Shown here: one piece after another, positions 1 to 12,900 of the stretch
Position numbering within the stretch: position 1 is the stretch's first letter
Layout: the number at the start of each line of letters is the position of its first letter
Origin: Entophlyctis helioformis
Taxonomy: Eukaryota > Chytridiomycota > Chytridiomycetes > Chytridiales > Chytriomycetaceae
NCBI GenBank assembly: GCA_025526915.1
Contig: JAHLKH010000005.1
Span: 223,211 to 287,210 of the forward strand
DNA: 64,000 nucleotides
Direction: 5' to 3'
Program-made: the position numbers and the translations under genes
Notes under the pieces: generated by a model
The model's input: only the letters and a program-made list of their open reading frames with translations
Told to the model about the DNA's origin: nothing
Database searches by the model: none

Positions 1-3000
1 AGCTTCCTTGTGACAGGCGGACGCGACAAAATCATGTGTGCTCCTGCCCGTTCTGCACCGTTCATTTCATTGCTACTGCGCTAATCGTATCAACCCTGCA
101 CTCTGATGCCTAATGGCCACCAACTGCAGCCGTCTGTGGAACCCGTACGTCCTATCCAAGCCTGCAGGGAGCTTGCAGGGTCACAACGCCAGTATCGTGA
201 GCATTGTCATCAACCACGAGGATGGCCATATCATCAGCCTCTCGGAGGACAAGATTGTGAAAATGTGGAATGCGCGCAACCTAAACTGTCTCCAGACAAT
301 CATTGACAAGATTCCGCACCGACCGGAAAACATCATTTCGTCCATCTTCTACGATGCGCAATCCAGGCAGATCATCAAAGGCAGCGATGCACTCGAGACT
401 TGGCCGGTGAGCTGCTGCTCATCTAAGCATGGTGTTGATATGCTGATTTGGCTTGGACATTGCTGCATCACAAGGCGAGCGTCAACAGTAACTCATTCCC
501 CTTGGCATTACCTTGCGTGCTGGCAGTTGTACACGGACACGAAGCAAACAGCATCGAAGAGTCACGATGCACCAGTCGTTGGCGCAATGTTCAACTCCAA
601 CTTCCACCAGGTTCGAATCTACTGCAACCTGGCGTTGTATCCCAAGCGTTGGCACTTGACTCGGCTATGCTTACGTTGACGCCGTGCAGGTTGTCAGTGG
701 ATGCCAAGCAGGCACAATCACACTTTGGGATCCTACCTGTGGCGAGAGGATTTTCCAGTTCCACAAGGCTCATGGAGTATGTCGATTATCGTGCAGGACT
801 GCATCTGCCAGTGCCCTGATTGCGGTGACGTTGATCATGCTCATAAAGGCAGGACCGCTGACATGAACTGACTGTGCACGCGACGCATCCGTGTATGTGC
901 CAAACGGCCATCAGAATCTGGAAATTACAGCCATGTGCTTTGACAAGTCCGGACGCCGCCTCATCACAGGCAGCCGAGATGGTGCTATAAAGGTGAGTGC
1001 ATCCATCGTCGCGTGACGCTGCCATTGCGCTGCACGCGTGGTTGATGGAGCATGCCGTTCCGCTTTGCATTTACTTATGACCATGACAGATGTGGAATTT
1101 CAACAATGGACAGATCCTTCGAAGGCTGCTGAAAGACACGGTCATGGAAACAACAGACATTTGCTTTGTAGAAATGGTGAGAGTCCGGCGCAAGCAAGAC
1201 GTGTTCATGCCTCGGGAAACGTGCACACATGCATGCACCCAAGCCAGTGTCTCTTTGTGTTATTCACGACCCGTTTTTGGTAGGGTATCAATCGTTTCAT
1301 TATTGCGGTCGGATGGGACCGCAAAATATCCATCTTCTTGGACGACCCCAGCCATTTTGACTCAAGACCCGTCCGCGTACTCAATGGAAAGGGATCGGGA
1401 GCACACAAAGGGTAAGCACTCATTCGTCACGGGTCTTCTCATTTTGATGAATAGCCCCCATCAAGGCGCGCTCGATGGCAGCCCATCACCTTGGCGTTGA
1501 CACTGACTGGCAGGGCGATTGGTTTCTGGGAGTGGACAGTCACGAGGACGACATTTCGGCAGTTGCGTTCTGTCCGCCAAACATGCTCGCTACCAGCAGT
1601 GTTGATGGGACGATCGGTGCGTTGGGCGGTTTCACCAATGTTTGTCGGAAATGCTGTGCTGACAACTGCAAGCCCGACAGTCATCTGGAATCTAGAATCT
1701 GGATACATCAAGCTGTCCATGCGCGAACCGTTTCTAGACTTGCGGAGCAAAGAAGAGAAGCCCGTGGAGAAGGTCCGCATTTGGCTGGCGCACTTCAACC
1801 AGACTCGTTTGCCTGCTCTTGACATCCTCACCGGATGCATGGCGATTACTAATTGGGCGAGAGTTTGCCGGTGTAGATTGTCTTTGTATACAATGCGGAC
1901 AGACCAAACGTGAGAGCCTCGCAGATCCCTCTGCTCTCCTGCCATGCAGATGGCTGCGTCCGGGTCTGGGACATCTTTGATGGCGTTATGATCAATGAGG
2001 TATTTTGGCAAATGCGTCAACGCTGTGCTGTCCACTCTCTCGCAACACACCATGGCTTGCCCGCAGCTCATACACGCATGGCTCCTGCCGGATACGATTT
2101 TGGGTGTTCCAATGCACACAGTACAATTGCCAAGTGATGGACGATGAGGGCTTGACAACCATGTCATGCGACGACGAGTGCACCATCCTTATGGTTGGTG
2201 GATCAAAGGGACATGCGCGGATCATTGATCTCAAGGCGCTGCTGACCGACATGCACGATCGGCAAGCGAGTCTTGTCGTTACGCACCTTTGGAGAGCGCA
2301 TATGCAGAGCATAACAAGGTATTCTCTCCTGTGGTGCCGTCCCTTCAATAGGACGTGCTATGCTTGTTTGGCAATGCCGCGAATTGGTCCGTGGCAGAAC
2401 CAGTGTATTCACGGCTGCTTGAATCACGTGGCACTACAGCATAAGCTATGTAAACGGATATGACATGATCCTGACATCTTCTAAGGATGCGACTGTGCGA
2501 ATATGGTCTATGGATGGTAAACATTGGTGATGGGCTGGCTACTGGATGAGGCGTCGACTGACATTCTCGCTGATGCTGAGCAGGAAGCCACATTGGCACA
2601 TTTGGAGATCGGCCGTGGGTGTTTGGAGATGACTCTACGTACTGCCCGCTGCCGCCCGACCTCAAGCAGGACCATGACCTCGAGATAAAGAAGGCGGACA
2701 TGGCAAACAAAAAGGAGGCTCTCATCAAAAAGAACGTCATTGACACATGGCGTGGCGTTTTTACGCTGGATACCATCAGCGAGCCAGGTTTGTCGCTGTT
2801 GACAGATGCACTTCATCCACCGCGGCGTATGACTTGCTGGCACAGGACTGAATGCAAAAGCACGGCTTGGTGGTGCACGTGTTTCTAGAGCCAAGCACTG
2901 GAGAAGAAGCGGACTACTCGAAGCGATTGCAGCGCCTCAGAGAAAAAGCAATGCTGGTAACGTGTCTTGCCGAGCATGTGCATATGCATCTGGCTGCCAC

Positions 3001-3500
3001 TAAATGGCAAACGTCCATGTACTGGCGACTATTGCTGCATTGCGCTGCCATCAATCTGTAGGCGCACATCACCAAGAAATGGAAAGGTAGCTGCTTGCTT
3101 ACTTGTCTGGAAACCTTGTGTGGAACTGCCAGGATGACTGCATAGTTAACGAGACTGATAATGGCGCGATGCAGAGTATTGGTCAAGACGCAAGAATGTC
3201 GACGACTGGACGCTTACACCTGATCTGATCACAGTGAAAAGCACAAAGGTTCGTTGATGTTTTTTGCCGAGCAGCGTGCACGCAGCCTGGGCACTGACGG
3301 CATCTGCCGATTGGGCACACGCAGCAGTTCTTCTCCTTTGACATCCAGCAGCGGCACCGACCCACCAAGCCTTTGATGAATGTCAAGTATGACTCGGTGT
3401 ATCACATGCTGCAGATCCACACCATGGATGATGCACAGGCTCCCATTCCACATCCTCTCAAATCAGCCAAAGCCGGGAAAACGGCTCTGCCATCTATCTG
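1..3500 (+). CDS. WD40-repeat protein, WDR49/WDR64-like, 5' truncated
   Basis: The window opens inside an exon reading SFLVTGGRDKI, a WD-repeat strand, so the start lies to the left. Spliced segments show a series of WD repeats: GHNASIVSIVINHEDGHI (about 181-235), SGRRLITGSRDGAIKMWN (945-1100), GINRFIIAVGWDRKISIF (about 1285-1345), HEDDISAVAFCPPNMLATSS (1540-1600) and SCHADGCVRVWDIFDG (1930-1985). These are broken by introns with GT-AG ends. The long run of non-canonical WD repeats resembles the WDR49/WDR64 group, which is mostly found in flagellated lineages; this family call is from recall. The part after 2600 is helical and charged with no domain I recognise. The final segment NVKYDSVYHMLQIHTMDD leads to a TGA at 3498-3500, but the exon chain between 2700 and 3380 is not secure. 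Confidence 0.7.
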
Positions 3501-3599
3501 AAATAGACTCATTACCTGGCCCTCGAGCTTGCTCAGCCGAGCGCGTCCACGTTTTGGCCCGATATTCACTTGCTTCGAGTGTGTCCATGTTGGTGGTTG

Positions 3600-5794
3600 G
3601 TGACAAGGCAGCAGCCTATGGGACGCACTAACAAGCGACATGTGTCCCAGTGCACGAGCAAATGCTGCAGGCAGTGAGATACGTCGAGTCGGCTGCCAGG
3701 GCAGTCTCGCAGGGCACACACCATGGTCTGTCTGCTGTCTGCTGTCTGGGCCGAGGCTGCGTGATGACTGACGCTGGTTCATCACTCGGCAGACTTCAAG
3801 CGGCAGACAGACGCTCCATGGGAGGTTCGACAATGGGCGAGCGGACTTGAACGGCAGGCTCAGCAGGCATGGTTCGAATGGCTGCACTGTGAGTCTCTTG
3901 GCAAGCAGCCTTTGTTGGTGCCTCTGACGTTGGCACAACCGCCAACTCATTCAATCTCCGTCAACATCCAAAGCATACCTGTGCCGGAGGCTTGCCATTG
4001 AGCTGGATCGGTCGTTCACCGTTTACCAGACGCTTGCGAGATCAGCTGTACAACGCCAGACTGGACCAGGTCTTGAGCCAATCGAGCAGATCTTGTCGCA
4101 GTGCATCGCTGTGCGCAGCAGCCTCGAGAGAATCGTCGAGGACGTTGTTGTGTCGCCAGATAAAAGGTTAGCATCGTCAGATCAGCTGTGCGCATTCGTG
4201 CTCCGCCCATTCGGACGAGAGTGTGTCCAGTGCTTGCCCATTCAACTCATCTTTGGACTGCTCGACACTGTGATCAACCCCACACACACACACACACCAG
4301 GCTGTACCAATTGCTTCGCTTTCGCGCAGAAAGTACCGCGCAGATCCAATATCGCGCATCGGTCGCTGGGTCACTCGCGGTGGATGTCTCCGATGCTCTC
4401 TCGACACTTGTTCGTTCGGCTGTCCATGCTCATCCTCAAGACGACACACAAGACCAACAGAGCTTTCACGATCTAAACCTGCACCAGAGTCAGACTGATG
4501 ACGCCAGCCAAGATGGAGGCGCGATGCACGTCGACATGGAGCATCCAGGTACAGCGGCGCAGAGCCTACATCGTATCTTTGGCTTGGTGAAGCAGGCTGG
4601 CCTGGCTCCAATTGTGGAGGGAGCATTCATTGGCGTTTTTTACGAGATTGTTCAAGAGCATGTCGAGCAGCAGACGCGCCACGAGTTTGACAAGACGGTT
4701 GCCGACAAGCTGCCGGCGTGGCTGGACAAGGCTGTCTTTTGCCTGTCGTCTCTCATGCACGACCAGCAACCAAGCCCAACTGCAGATGATCCGGCAACAA
4801 ATCCAAGCTTGTCCAGCAATATGTTAGTGCGCGCTGGCATCAATGGAACACCCGCTTTGCTTGATAGCCATGAGCTGCCTTGCAGCTCGCAGCTTGCAAA
4901 AGATGCTTGCATCCGAAAGCGTTGCGACTGACATTCTGGCATACCAGGCTCAAGGCTAAACTTGAGTTTCATGCGTTCCGAACTCTGTGCAATTCACGGT
5001 ATGCCACTGTACATCGCCTGTCTGACTCGAGGCGTTGGGGCCAAGAGCTCCACCGTTACGCATTGATCGGCGCCACCATTACAGGTCGATTGGATGTCCG
5101 TCTTTCTGACACTGTTTGACCTGTTTATCTGTTGGGCGGAGACACGTTAGGATCCGTGACGCCTTTGAGATCGTTCGAGACTTTCCAAGCTCTGTTCCAG
5201 CAATCATTGATCTCCAGGTATAAACGATCCGGCCCGTTGCCTGTCTCTTTGCATTGTCGCCTCACACTGGCTCCTTGCAACCAACAGAAAGCGCTTCAGC
5301 AGTACAATAATTCAGACGAGCTACTGCGCGTGCTGGAGCAATGGTAAGCCGTAATGACACATCTCCAATTGTGCCCTGTGGCGTTTAGCTTACCTACATG
5401 GACTCTCTTCATAGCATTGCGTCTCGATTGCTGCATTGCGGTGTTAACACGAAAGATATTCTCGAGTACTATGTGTCAACAGCACAGTTTATGGCGATTC
5501 TAAAGCTGCCAGATGGAGCCACCGAGACAATGCTTGATCCGATCCGCGTGTATCTTCGGTATGTACGGTTGTGCTGATGGATACTCTCGACGAGCATCAC
5601 AGAGTGAGGAGGCTGACGGGCAAGATTCGCTATAATAGACATCGGGAGGATGCACTGCGTCAGGTTGTTCTTCGTCTCATCGGCGAAAGCGATGACTTTG
5701 AAACCCCCCATGATCTTGATGGCACTCTCCAATCACTCACGCAAGGTAAATTGGGCATGATTCTCTCTCTCTCTAGCCATGTTGTTGTTGTTGG

Positions 5795-5841
<47 letters not shown>

Positions 5842-7258
5842 GCTACTGCTTTGCAAGCTGCACTGCATCTCTAGTAGATTTTGGCCGCTGGCTAACTCGT
5901 TCGCACGCACATTAATGGGCTGGCCTTAATAGTCGAGACAGATCAGCTGATGAGCATCTTCCCGGGACACGAGCTCTACGCCAAAGATTTCCAGGAGCTG
6001 CTCGCCGCCAAACTTCTGCAGATGACCGACTTTAACATTGATAGCGAGGTTGGTCTTAATGACGCCACCTTGCTGCTTACCCTTGAGTGTTTGATGCTGG
6101 CGAAACTGACTTGTGTCTGGTGCACAACGCAAAGGTTCGCAGCCTGGAGATTCTGAAATCTCGGATTGGCGATCATCATCTCGGCCTCGCTCAAGTAATG
6201 ATGCACGATGTGCAAGATTCTCGGCGCATCTCTTCAAACTACGAGCAACAAGCCATGATCGAGCACAGATTTCTCGATGCACTGGTTGTGTCGCGGCTGT
6301 TTTGGCCAAAGGACGCGCTTTCTAGCCAGCCCCAGCTCAAGCTGCCGCCTATCCTTCAAGAGTAAGCGCGCATGTATCCTCGAACTCGTGCTCAGGATGG
6401 CCACTTCAAGGCCGGCCTGTGTGCTGTACTGACTGTCATGGCGCCTTGCCGATCCTATCAGAGCCTTGGCCGCATACGAAAAGGCATATGCGGCAACCAA
6501 GGCGACGCGCAAGCTCAAATGGCACACATTCCAGGGCATTGTGGACCTGGAGCTGGAGTGTGGCGACACCCGGATACGGGTTGGTGCAACTCCGGCGCAG
6601 GCCGCAGTTGTAATGCTGTTCGAGTCGCGAGGTAAGGGCCATGGCGCAGCGTTCTGCCAAGCGATTGCGTGCATAGCAAGGAACAAAAGCGTCACACGTT
6701 TGCGGTGCTGACACGACCAGCCCTTCAGACTCTATCCCAATCGACTCTGTGATTGCCGAAAGTGGGCTGAGCAAGAGCCAGGTTGTGCGCGTGGTTGACT
6801 TTTGGCACTCAAAGGGCATGCTTTCCATTGACGGCGGCCACGTTATCAACCTCCCAGCTCGTGATGCACAGCGAGCATCAGACGCTGAACTCCAAGTATC
6901 GCTCGATAGGAGAACGGGCACAGATGTGACAAACGAGACAAGCGTCAGCTTGATTGACGTTCACGGACATCAACCTGATCATGACCACGGACACGGACAC
7001 GGACACGGACACGGCATGGCTGCTGGCGATTATGAGGAGGAAGAGCGGCGCGCACGTTTTGTTGAGCAGCAAGAGTCAACATGGCCGTTTGTGCAGAGCA
7101 TGCTTGTTAATCTCGGGCCGCAGTCGCTTGATTCGATCCACCAGAAGCTGGGAATGTTTGGCGTGGCTGTCGGCGAGACAGATCTGCGGATGCTGCTGCA
7201 GTGGGCTGCCGAGTCTGGGCTTGCCGACTTTGAAGGAGGGCAATATTCGGCGAAATGA
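3600..7258 (+). CDS. APC2: Anaphase-promoting complex subunit 2 (cullin-like)
   Basis: APC2 is the cullin-type scaffold of the APC/C ubiquitin ligase, which holds the RING subunit APC11. Diagnostic segments in order: cullin-repeat helices at 4600-4760; SRLLHCGVNTKDILEYYVST (about 5410-5480), matching the N-terminal/cullin junction of APC2; REDALRQVVLRLIGESDDF (5645-5703); the cullin-homology stretch HELYAKDFQELLAAKLLQ (about 5970-6025); DVQDSRRISSN (6210-6240); LFWPKDALSSQPQLKLP (6300-6350); KLKWHTFQGIVDLEL (6510-6555). The C-terminal winged-helix domain of APC2 ends GETDLRMLLQWAAESGLADF, with TGA at 7256-7258. An unusual His/Gly/Asp-rich insert is at about 6960-7015. At least eight introns are present. 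The N-terminal exons before about 4000 are weakly supported, so the start is approximate. The next gene, a LIM-RhoGAP, follows in the same direction after about 135 bases. Confidence 0.85.
5781..5843 (+). repeat. (GTT)n microsatellite in an APC2 intron
   Basis: About twenty GTT units with one interruption lie inside the intron between the exons ending near 5746 and starting near 5930. They replace most of the intron body, and no open reading function is needed to explain them. Confidence 0.9.
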
Positions 7259-7393
7259 ATTGTTTTCAAATCGATCAGCAACACGACTTTGGCCACGACG
7301 ACCACGACGACGACGACCTCGACGACAGACAGCCGCAGCACCACCGCCACCACGACAAACGGCAGTGCCATCAACAGCAGCAGCAATAGCGCC

Positions 7394-10300
7394 ATGCCTG
7401 GCAGTCATGCGCAGCCGGGATCCGCCGCTGGATTGATCCCCAGGCCAGCCGTGGCATCCGCACTCGCAGACACCCCGGCTGGCATTCCATCGGCAAATGG
7501 TCTTGCGTCTGCTGAGCCTGGCTCAGGCAGCGCTTCGGCGGCCGCGGCAGCCACTGCCTCTGGCCCAGCCCACTCGGCGCATCCGCACGGCTCGTTGGCC
7601 ACATCTGCTCCTGCAACCAGTGCAGGTGCCCAAGGCGCTGCTAGTCCTAACGGCGGCGGCATCGGCGGCATCGGCGGCGGCGGCGGTGGCGGAAGTGGTA
7701 GCGCAGCAGCCCCGCCGGGAGCAGTTGCTGCGCTGAGACCCTCGACCCACAAGCCGCACAAACAGCCCAAAATATGCGCCACATGCGGGAAGCGGATCGA
7801 GGGCGGCCAGTTTGTGCGGGCTGTCGGCTCGCACTACCATCTGGAGTGCTTTCGCTGCCAGGCAAGTGGCACTCTGTCTGCCTTGCTTCCCATGTCTGTC
7901 GCCGTCGCCGCAGCCCAGTGCTTTGGAGTCTTGCGAGTGCGGACCGCGACGATGTGCGGTGGAACAATATGCCCTGCCACGCCGGCCACGACTGTATCTC
8001 TGCAGCGGATCTGCGATGGGCCGCACTCCAACAGCCCCGACAGAGCGCTGCTGCAAGCAGGGACTGTCGCTGTATTTGCCCGATCGGTGTCCCATGCGCA
8101 AGACATGCTGTCTGTATCGTGGCTGACCCTGCTTTGACTGGCGGCCGGCCAACATGCGCATCGCTCTGGATTGCAACAACAACCTTTGCAGGAGTGCAAC
8201 GAAGTCGTCGCCGACAAGTTCTTCCCAGTGGCTGCCGATGGCGTCACCAAGATCTTCTGCGAAACAGACTATTTCAAGCGGCTTGATCTGATTTGCGCTA
8301 GATGTGGCTTGGCCCTTCGCGGACCATACATCAATGCCCTCAATCGCAAATACCACATGGACCATTTTACGTATGCTTGCAGATTGCCTGTTTTATTGCC
8401 GGACAACGGCCTTGATGCCTGTCTGGCCATTGGAAACGTGCGCTAACGCTGCTCGTTCTGGCTGTTTCTGTTGTGGCAGATGCTCCGTGTGCCCGACCGT
8501 CTTTCGCCAACACGATTCATACTACGAGCGCGATGGACAGGTGTTTTGCGGCTATCACTACTCCATCTTCCATGCGGCCAAATGCGGTGGTTGCAACACC
8601 GCCGTTCTGAAAAACTTTGTTGAGATCAACAAAGACCAGGTTCCGAAGCAGTGGCATCCCCCTTGCTACATGATTTTCAAGGTGCGCACAACATGCAACA
8701 ACGCGGCATGCTGCTGCTGTTTTGCTGGCAACCCCCGTCTAATGCGCTGTCTTGACTTGATTGCGGTTCTGTTTGACATGGCAGCTGTGGAATGCCCAGC
8801 TGAGCCTACCAGAGCAACGCGCAGAGGATACATTTGCTCGGGATCCCGAGGGTATGTTGGCTCGTCAAAATGGCTTGCCGTCCAGAAGCCTTTGTTCGTT
8901 CTTTTCCTTGCTGGTGAGCTGACGATATGCGGCATGGCAATGGCTCTGCCGGTGCGTTGGCCAGTCGAGGTCCAAAAACAGCAGGTCATGGTGGAGCGTG
9001 CGGAACGCATCCTCCAAGTATTGTCAGCGTTTGAGGAGTCTGCGGCGGCCTGCATTTCAGAGATGCTCTTGCACTTCTCAAACGAGAGCAACCTGCTCTG
9101 CGTCTTGCAGGCGGCCCGGTTCATTCAGCACGTCGACATTCTCTTTTCAACCATCGAAAACATCAACCACCGCCTTCTGCTGCTGAACGACAGCTCTGCT
9201 CTGCAACAGACAAAGGAGCCGAAGCAACTCGTCAAGAAGATCTTTTACTTTTTCACCAACCTGTCAGGCAAGGACACATCTGTGCGGCAACGTGCCACCC
9301 TCGGCCTGATCCAGCAAGTCACAAGCCTCGCACATACGCTCAAGAAAGTCATCCGCACTGCTTTTGCGGGCTCGTTGCGCCTGGTGCGTCCTGTTGCATG
9401 TTTTGTTCGTTTGGCCTTTAGAGACTGTCCACGATCGTCTGGCTGGTGACGGACTGCTGATTCGCTTTTTTCGTTGGCGGCGACGGTGGTGGCGGTGGTG
9501 TGCACTCACAGGAGCAAGTCCACGGCGAAATGGAGGCTGTGAACCAGTTTCTTGCCGAACTGTCAAGCATCCACGTACGGCAGGGAGAGCACCCGACGCG
9601 GCTCTTGCCGAACAACACGGATGCTCCTTGCGCGGTATGCCAACAGGTGTTTGATGACGACAGCATCAAGTTTGACCAGGTCCAGTGGCACGCACACTGC
9701 TTCAACTGCACTGCATGCAACATAAATCTGGGAAGCGACCCAGCACAAGCTTTGTGCGATCCCCAGGGCTGGTTGCCATACTGCCACGTCCACGCGCCAG
9801 CAGGCGCTGTTGCTGGCGCAGAAAAGTTTACCAGATTCCAAAGGTAAGCCATGCCCAGTCCTTGTTCACGGAGAAAGTGTCTATGTAACCCGGCACTGAC
9901 CCCTCCTATAATGGACTCGGTTGGTACGCTTTCGGCTCCCTAGATTCATCAGCCTGCTCTGGTGCACATGGAGTCGCCTGTGCTTGTGGCTCAAGATCGA
10001 AGAGAGACGTAAGCTGGCTATTGTCTGCATTGGCTTGATGGCGATGTGGCATTCTGGCGCGTTTGTTTTTTGTTGTGCGTGGGTCTCATATAGCATGCAC
10101 ATGGTTGGCTCGTTGCATAGATCTCATTCCGACTACGCCACTCGATGATTCTGACGCGTACCGCGACCAAAACAGCAGCGACGACGAGCACCGGCATGCT
10201 GACCAAGAGGAGGAATTCTTTGACGAAGACGAGCCATACACGCCTGCAGCAGCCCCAGCCAACAATTCTGACCAGGCTAAGGCCAAGTACACTTCATGGC

Positions 10301-11714
10301 AAGTTGCCAACGACCCATCCAGCGACTCTGACGTGTACTTGTCGGAGCTCTCTGGACTGCAGCACCTTGCTGTTCGCCAGCTCGCCTCGTTGGCTTTGCA
10401 TCCGCTTCTCGAGCGATACGTTAATCTCAACCAGCTGTTGGAGATTGTCGAGGCTCCCAAGCCGTCGTCTGTGTGGTCCAAGATGGTTGATGTTATGAAA
10501 CCCGCCAAGCGCAGACGGAAGGGTATGGATGCTTGCTGCTTGCTGCTGGATGCTCTGTATGTTGGTCGATATCTCGCTCGGGCTGATCTTGACTGACTTG
10601 CTGGCATTGCAACCGTGTAAATGCAGGCACATTTGGTGTTCCACTCGAAGACCTTGTTGAAAGCTCTGGCGTGGATTCGGAAATGGGCGTGGGCACTGGC
10701 ACTGTTCGAATCCCTTTGATCATGGAGCACTGTGTCCGTACTCTGCAGCGCAGTGGTAAGCGGCTCTCTTGCTCTTGCTTTTGCTGGGGATCCTGGTCGT
10801 GCTGAGCTGGAGAGTTGCTCATTTATCCTCTGGCATGATCGCGTGGATTGGCCGAGCTTAGATTTGGCCACCGAGGGTATATTCCGCAAGAACGGTAACA
10901 TTAGACGACTCAAGGAGGTCTGCGAGCGTATTGACAACGACCCCAAGGACATTGATCTCTCCAACGACAACCCGATCCAGATTGCGGCCCTCATGAAAAA
11001 GTTTCTTCGTGAGATGCCCGACCCGCTTTTGACATTCAAGCTCAAGGACCTGTTTGTGATTGCGCAAAGTAAGCTGCGCGTTCCTTTGTCGCCTCGAGCC
11101 TGTCCTAACGCCTTTCTGACCGCTCTCTTGCTCTCACCTTTTGGAACTCTCGCGTTGACACAGAGCTTGAGAGTGAGGCAGATCGTCTGTTGGCCGTGCG
11201 GCTTCTTTGCTGCCTGCTGCCCAAGCCCAACCTGGAACTGCTGAGTGTGCTGGCCCAATTCTTCCACGAGGTTGCAAGCTATTGCGGCGCAGACGGCCAG
11301 CCAGGCAACAGGATGCACATGGAGAATATTGCTACAGTTATTGCACCCAACATTTTGTATTCCAAGACTGGCGCGAGTCCTGAAGACTCTGTGTATTGTG
11401 TTCGAGCGGTCCACCTGATCTTGGAGAACATGCCCGATGTGTTCAAGGTGCGTGCCTTGGTGGCCATGCCGCGTCTAGTGGCTTGCCACTGACCAGCTGG
11501 GAGTGTTTCCACTGACCATAATGGGCCACCACAGGTTCCAAGCATCATCGTCGAGGGACTCAAGGAAGACGGGGCCGATTTCAACCCAACGTCCAAGTTT
11601 GAGCTTCGCAAAAAGTACGAGGATGTGGCGAGCAAGGTGCGAAACTTGCAAGTGAGCCAAAACACAGGGCCAGAGGCCGAGCAGGCTTTGATTGATGATG
11701 TGGAGAGGGATTGA
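7394..11714 (+). CDS. LIM-domain RhoGAP (Lrg1/Rga-like)
   Basis: This is a Rho-family GTPase-activating protein. In fungi this architecture controls Rho1/Cdc42 at sites of polar growth and wall synthesis. The first in-frame ATG is at 7394 and opens a low-complexity Ala/Gly/Ser N-terminus. LIM1 starts at KICATCGKRIEGGQFVRAVG (about 7770) and continues ECNEVVADKFF. LIM2 is ICARCGLALRGPYI. LIM3 is KCGGCNTAVLKNFVEI (about 8583). A fourth LIM-like unit, CAVCQQVFDDDSIKFDQVQW, lies near 9635-9690. The RhoGAP domain runs from VPLEDLVESSGVDSE (10640) through the arginine-finger loop EGIFRKNGNIRRLKE (about 10876-10920), KKFLREMPDPLLTF and MENIATVIAPNIL (about 11320). Stop TGA at 11712-11714. The gene is cut by numerous short introns. 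Three or four LIM domains before a RhoGAP point to Lrg1 rather than plain Rga1, but I assign no symbol. It converges with the next gene with only 18 bases between the stops. Confidence 0.87.
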
Positions 11715-11732
11715 ATAAACAAGTGTGCTTTA

Positions 11733-12890
11733 TCACAGCTTGAGTTTGCCAAGAAGCTGTGTGATCTGCGTTGTGCAGAGATCCAGCCATGCATCGTCCT
11801 TTTTCGGCTGCGATGCCTGAGCCGGAGCTGCCTCCTCTGCAATGCCTTTATCGGCACCACAGTCGCGTCGCTGGACACGATACCAGACGCGGGCGGCTTG
11901 CAGCAATCTGCTTTCGGCCTCGGCAAGTTCATCAACTGCTTTGCCGACTTGTTCGCTGGCCGCGTCAATGGGCGGATCCATGTTGCCCACAAGATCGTCT
12001 GCGGCCTCGACACACTTGGCGGCCAGATCCACAAGATCATCCAAGGCAAGGTTTGCGTCTGCCGAGCGGCCTGCGTTTTCGGGCCGGGCCACAGCAATGG
12101 CGAGCTTCTTAACCGACAGCTTGACAGTCTTGATCATGGTTTGGGCGTTGCGGATCCACACCTTGTCGTGCTCGGTCAGCGTTGCCGCGCCGCCACCTTC
12201 GTCGTCGTCGTCGTCGTCGTCGTCATCCAGAAGCTCGCCCCAACCGTCTGCAGCATTCTTGTCGTCATGGCCGCGTTCGAGCATGTCTTGGCACTCGTCA
12301 ACGGCGTCCGTGAGTTGGTCCGAGATGGCGCTCAGCTTGAGAGTGGCGATGGCGCTGTTGGACACGGGCAGCTGCTCGATTGCCTCGCACGCAGCCCACA
12401 CACCGCCTGTAGCCGCCTTGGCATCCAGCTTGGCGAGCGACTTGGGCTGCGTCAGGGCGGTTGTGAGAAGCAGCGACAGGCTGGAGAGGAGGTTGTGCAC
12501 CTTGACGTGCAGCAGACGGCTGAGCATGCGGCCCAGAGACGCTGGAAGCGTCAATGCACTGTCGACAAGCATGCGGCTGCACTCTGCGAGCTTGCCACTT
12601 GCGCTGCGAGCCTCTTTGACGTCCGAGGCTTGGGCAGCAATGGTCAGCAGTGTCACCTGGTGCGAGACCATTTTGGCAAGGGCCGTCAACCGAGGCTGCG
12701 AATCGGTCAAGTCGGTGATGGTGTTGCCCAGCAGGCCTGCAACAGCCTGGCTCGAGGGCTCTGAGCCAGCGCGGCCCGACGCTGATGCCGTCTGCGATGC
12801 CTGCGATGCCTGCGATGCCTGCGATGCCTGCAGTCGGTCCAGGCATGCCTTGAGAGCAACGTCCAGTTCGGCAATGATTGTCTCGACCAT
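11733..12890 (-). CDS. Cyclin-D1-binding protein 1 (GCIP/CCNDBP1)-like
   Basis: An uninterrupted 385-residue reading frame opens at ATG (12890) and closes at 11733. Features are an all-helical, Ala/Leu-rich protein starting MVETIIAELDVALKACLDRL, repeated Ser-Gln-Ala units (about residues 22-34, from a GCCTGCGAT-type DNA repeat at 12790-12830), WAACEAIEQLPVSNSAIATL in the middle, an acidic stretch of Asp residues near residues 225-235, and helices ending TTQITQLLGKLKL. The layout of two helical bundles joined by an acidic linker matches the CCNDBP1/GCIP family. The family call rests on general pattern and is moderate. It is one of the few intron-free genes in the window. Its ATG is 10 bases from the ALG14 ATG on the other strand. 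Confidence 0.6.
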   Translation of the reverse strand: MVETIIAELDVALKACLDRLQASQASQASQASQTASASGRAGSEPSSQAVAGLLGNTITDLTDSQPRLTALAKMVSHQVTLLTIAAQASDVKEARSASGKLAECSRMLVDSALTLPASLGRMLSRLLHVKVHNLLSSLSLLLTTALTQPKSLAKLDAKAATGGVWAACEAIEQLPVSNSAIATLKLSAISDQLTDAVDECQDMLERGHDDKNAADGWGELLDDDDDDDDDEGGGAATLTEHDKVWIRNAQTMIKTVKLSVKKLAIAVARPENAGRSADANLALDDLVDLAAKCVEAADDLVGNMDPPIDAASEQVGKAVDELAEAESRLLQAARVWYRVQRRDCGADKGIAEEAAPAQASQPKKDDAWLDLCTTQITQLLGKLKL

Positions 12891-12900
12891 GTTTCCAAAA

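Noticed and set aside
4280..4300. CA repeats here and at 23985, 24225 and 49770 as possible regulatory elements
   Set aside because: All lie within introns next to ordinary splice sites and look like plain microsatellites.
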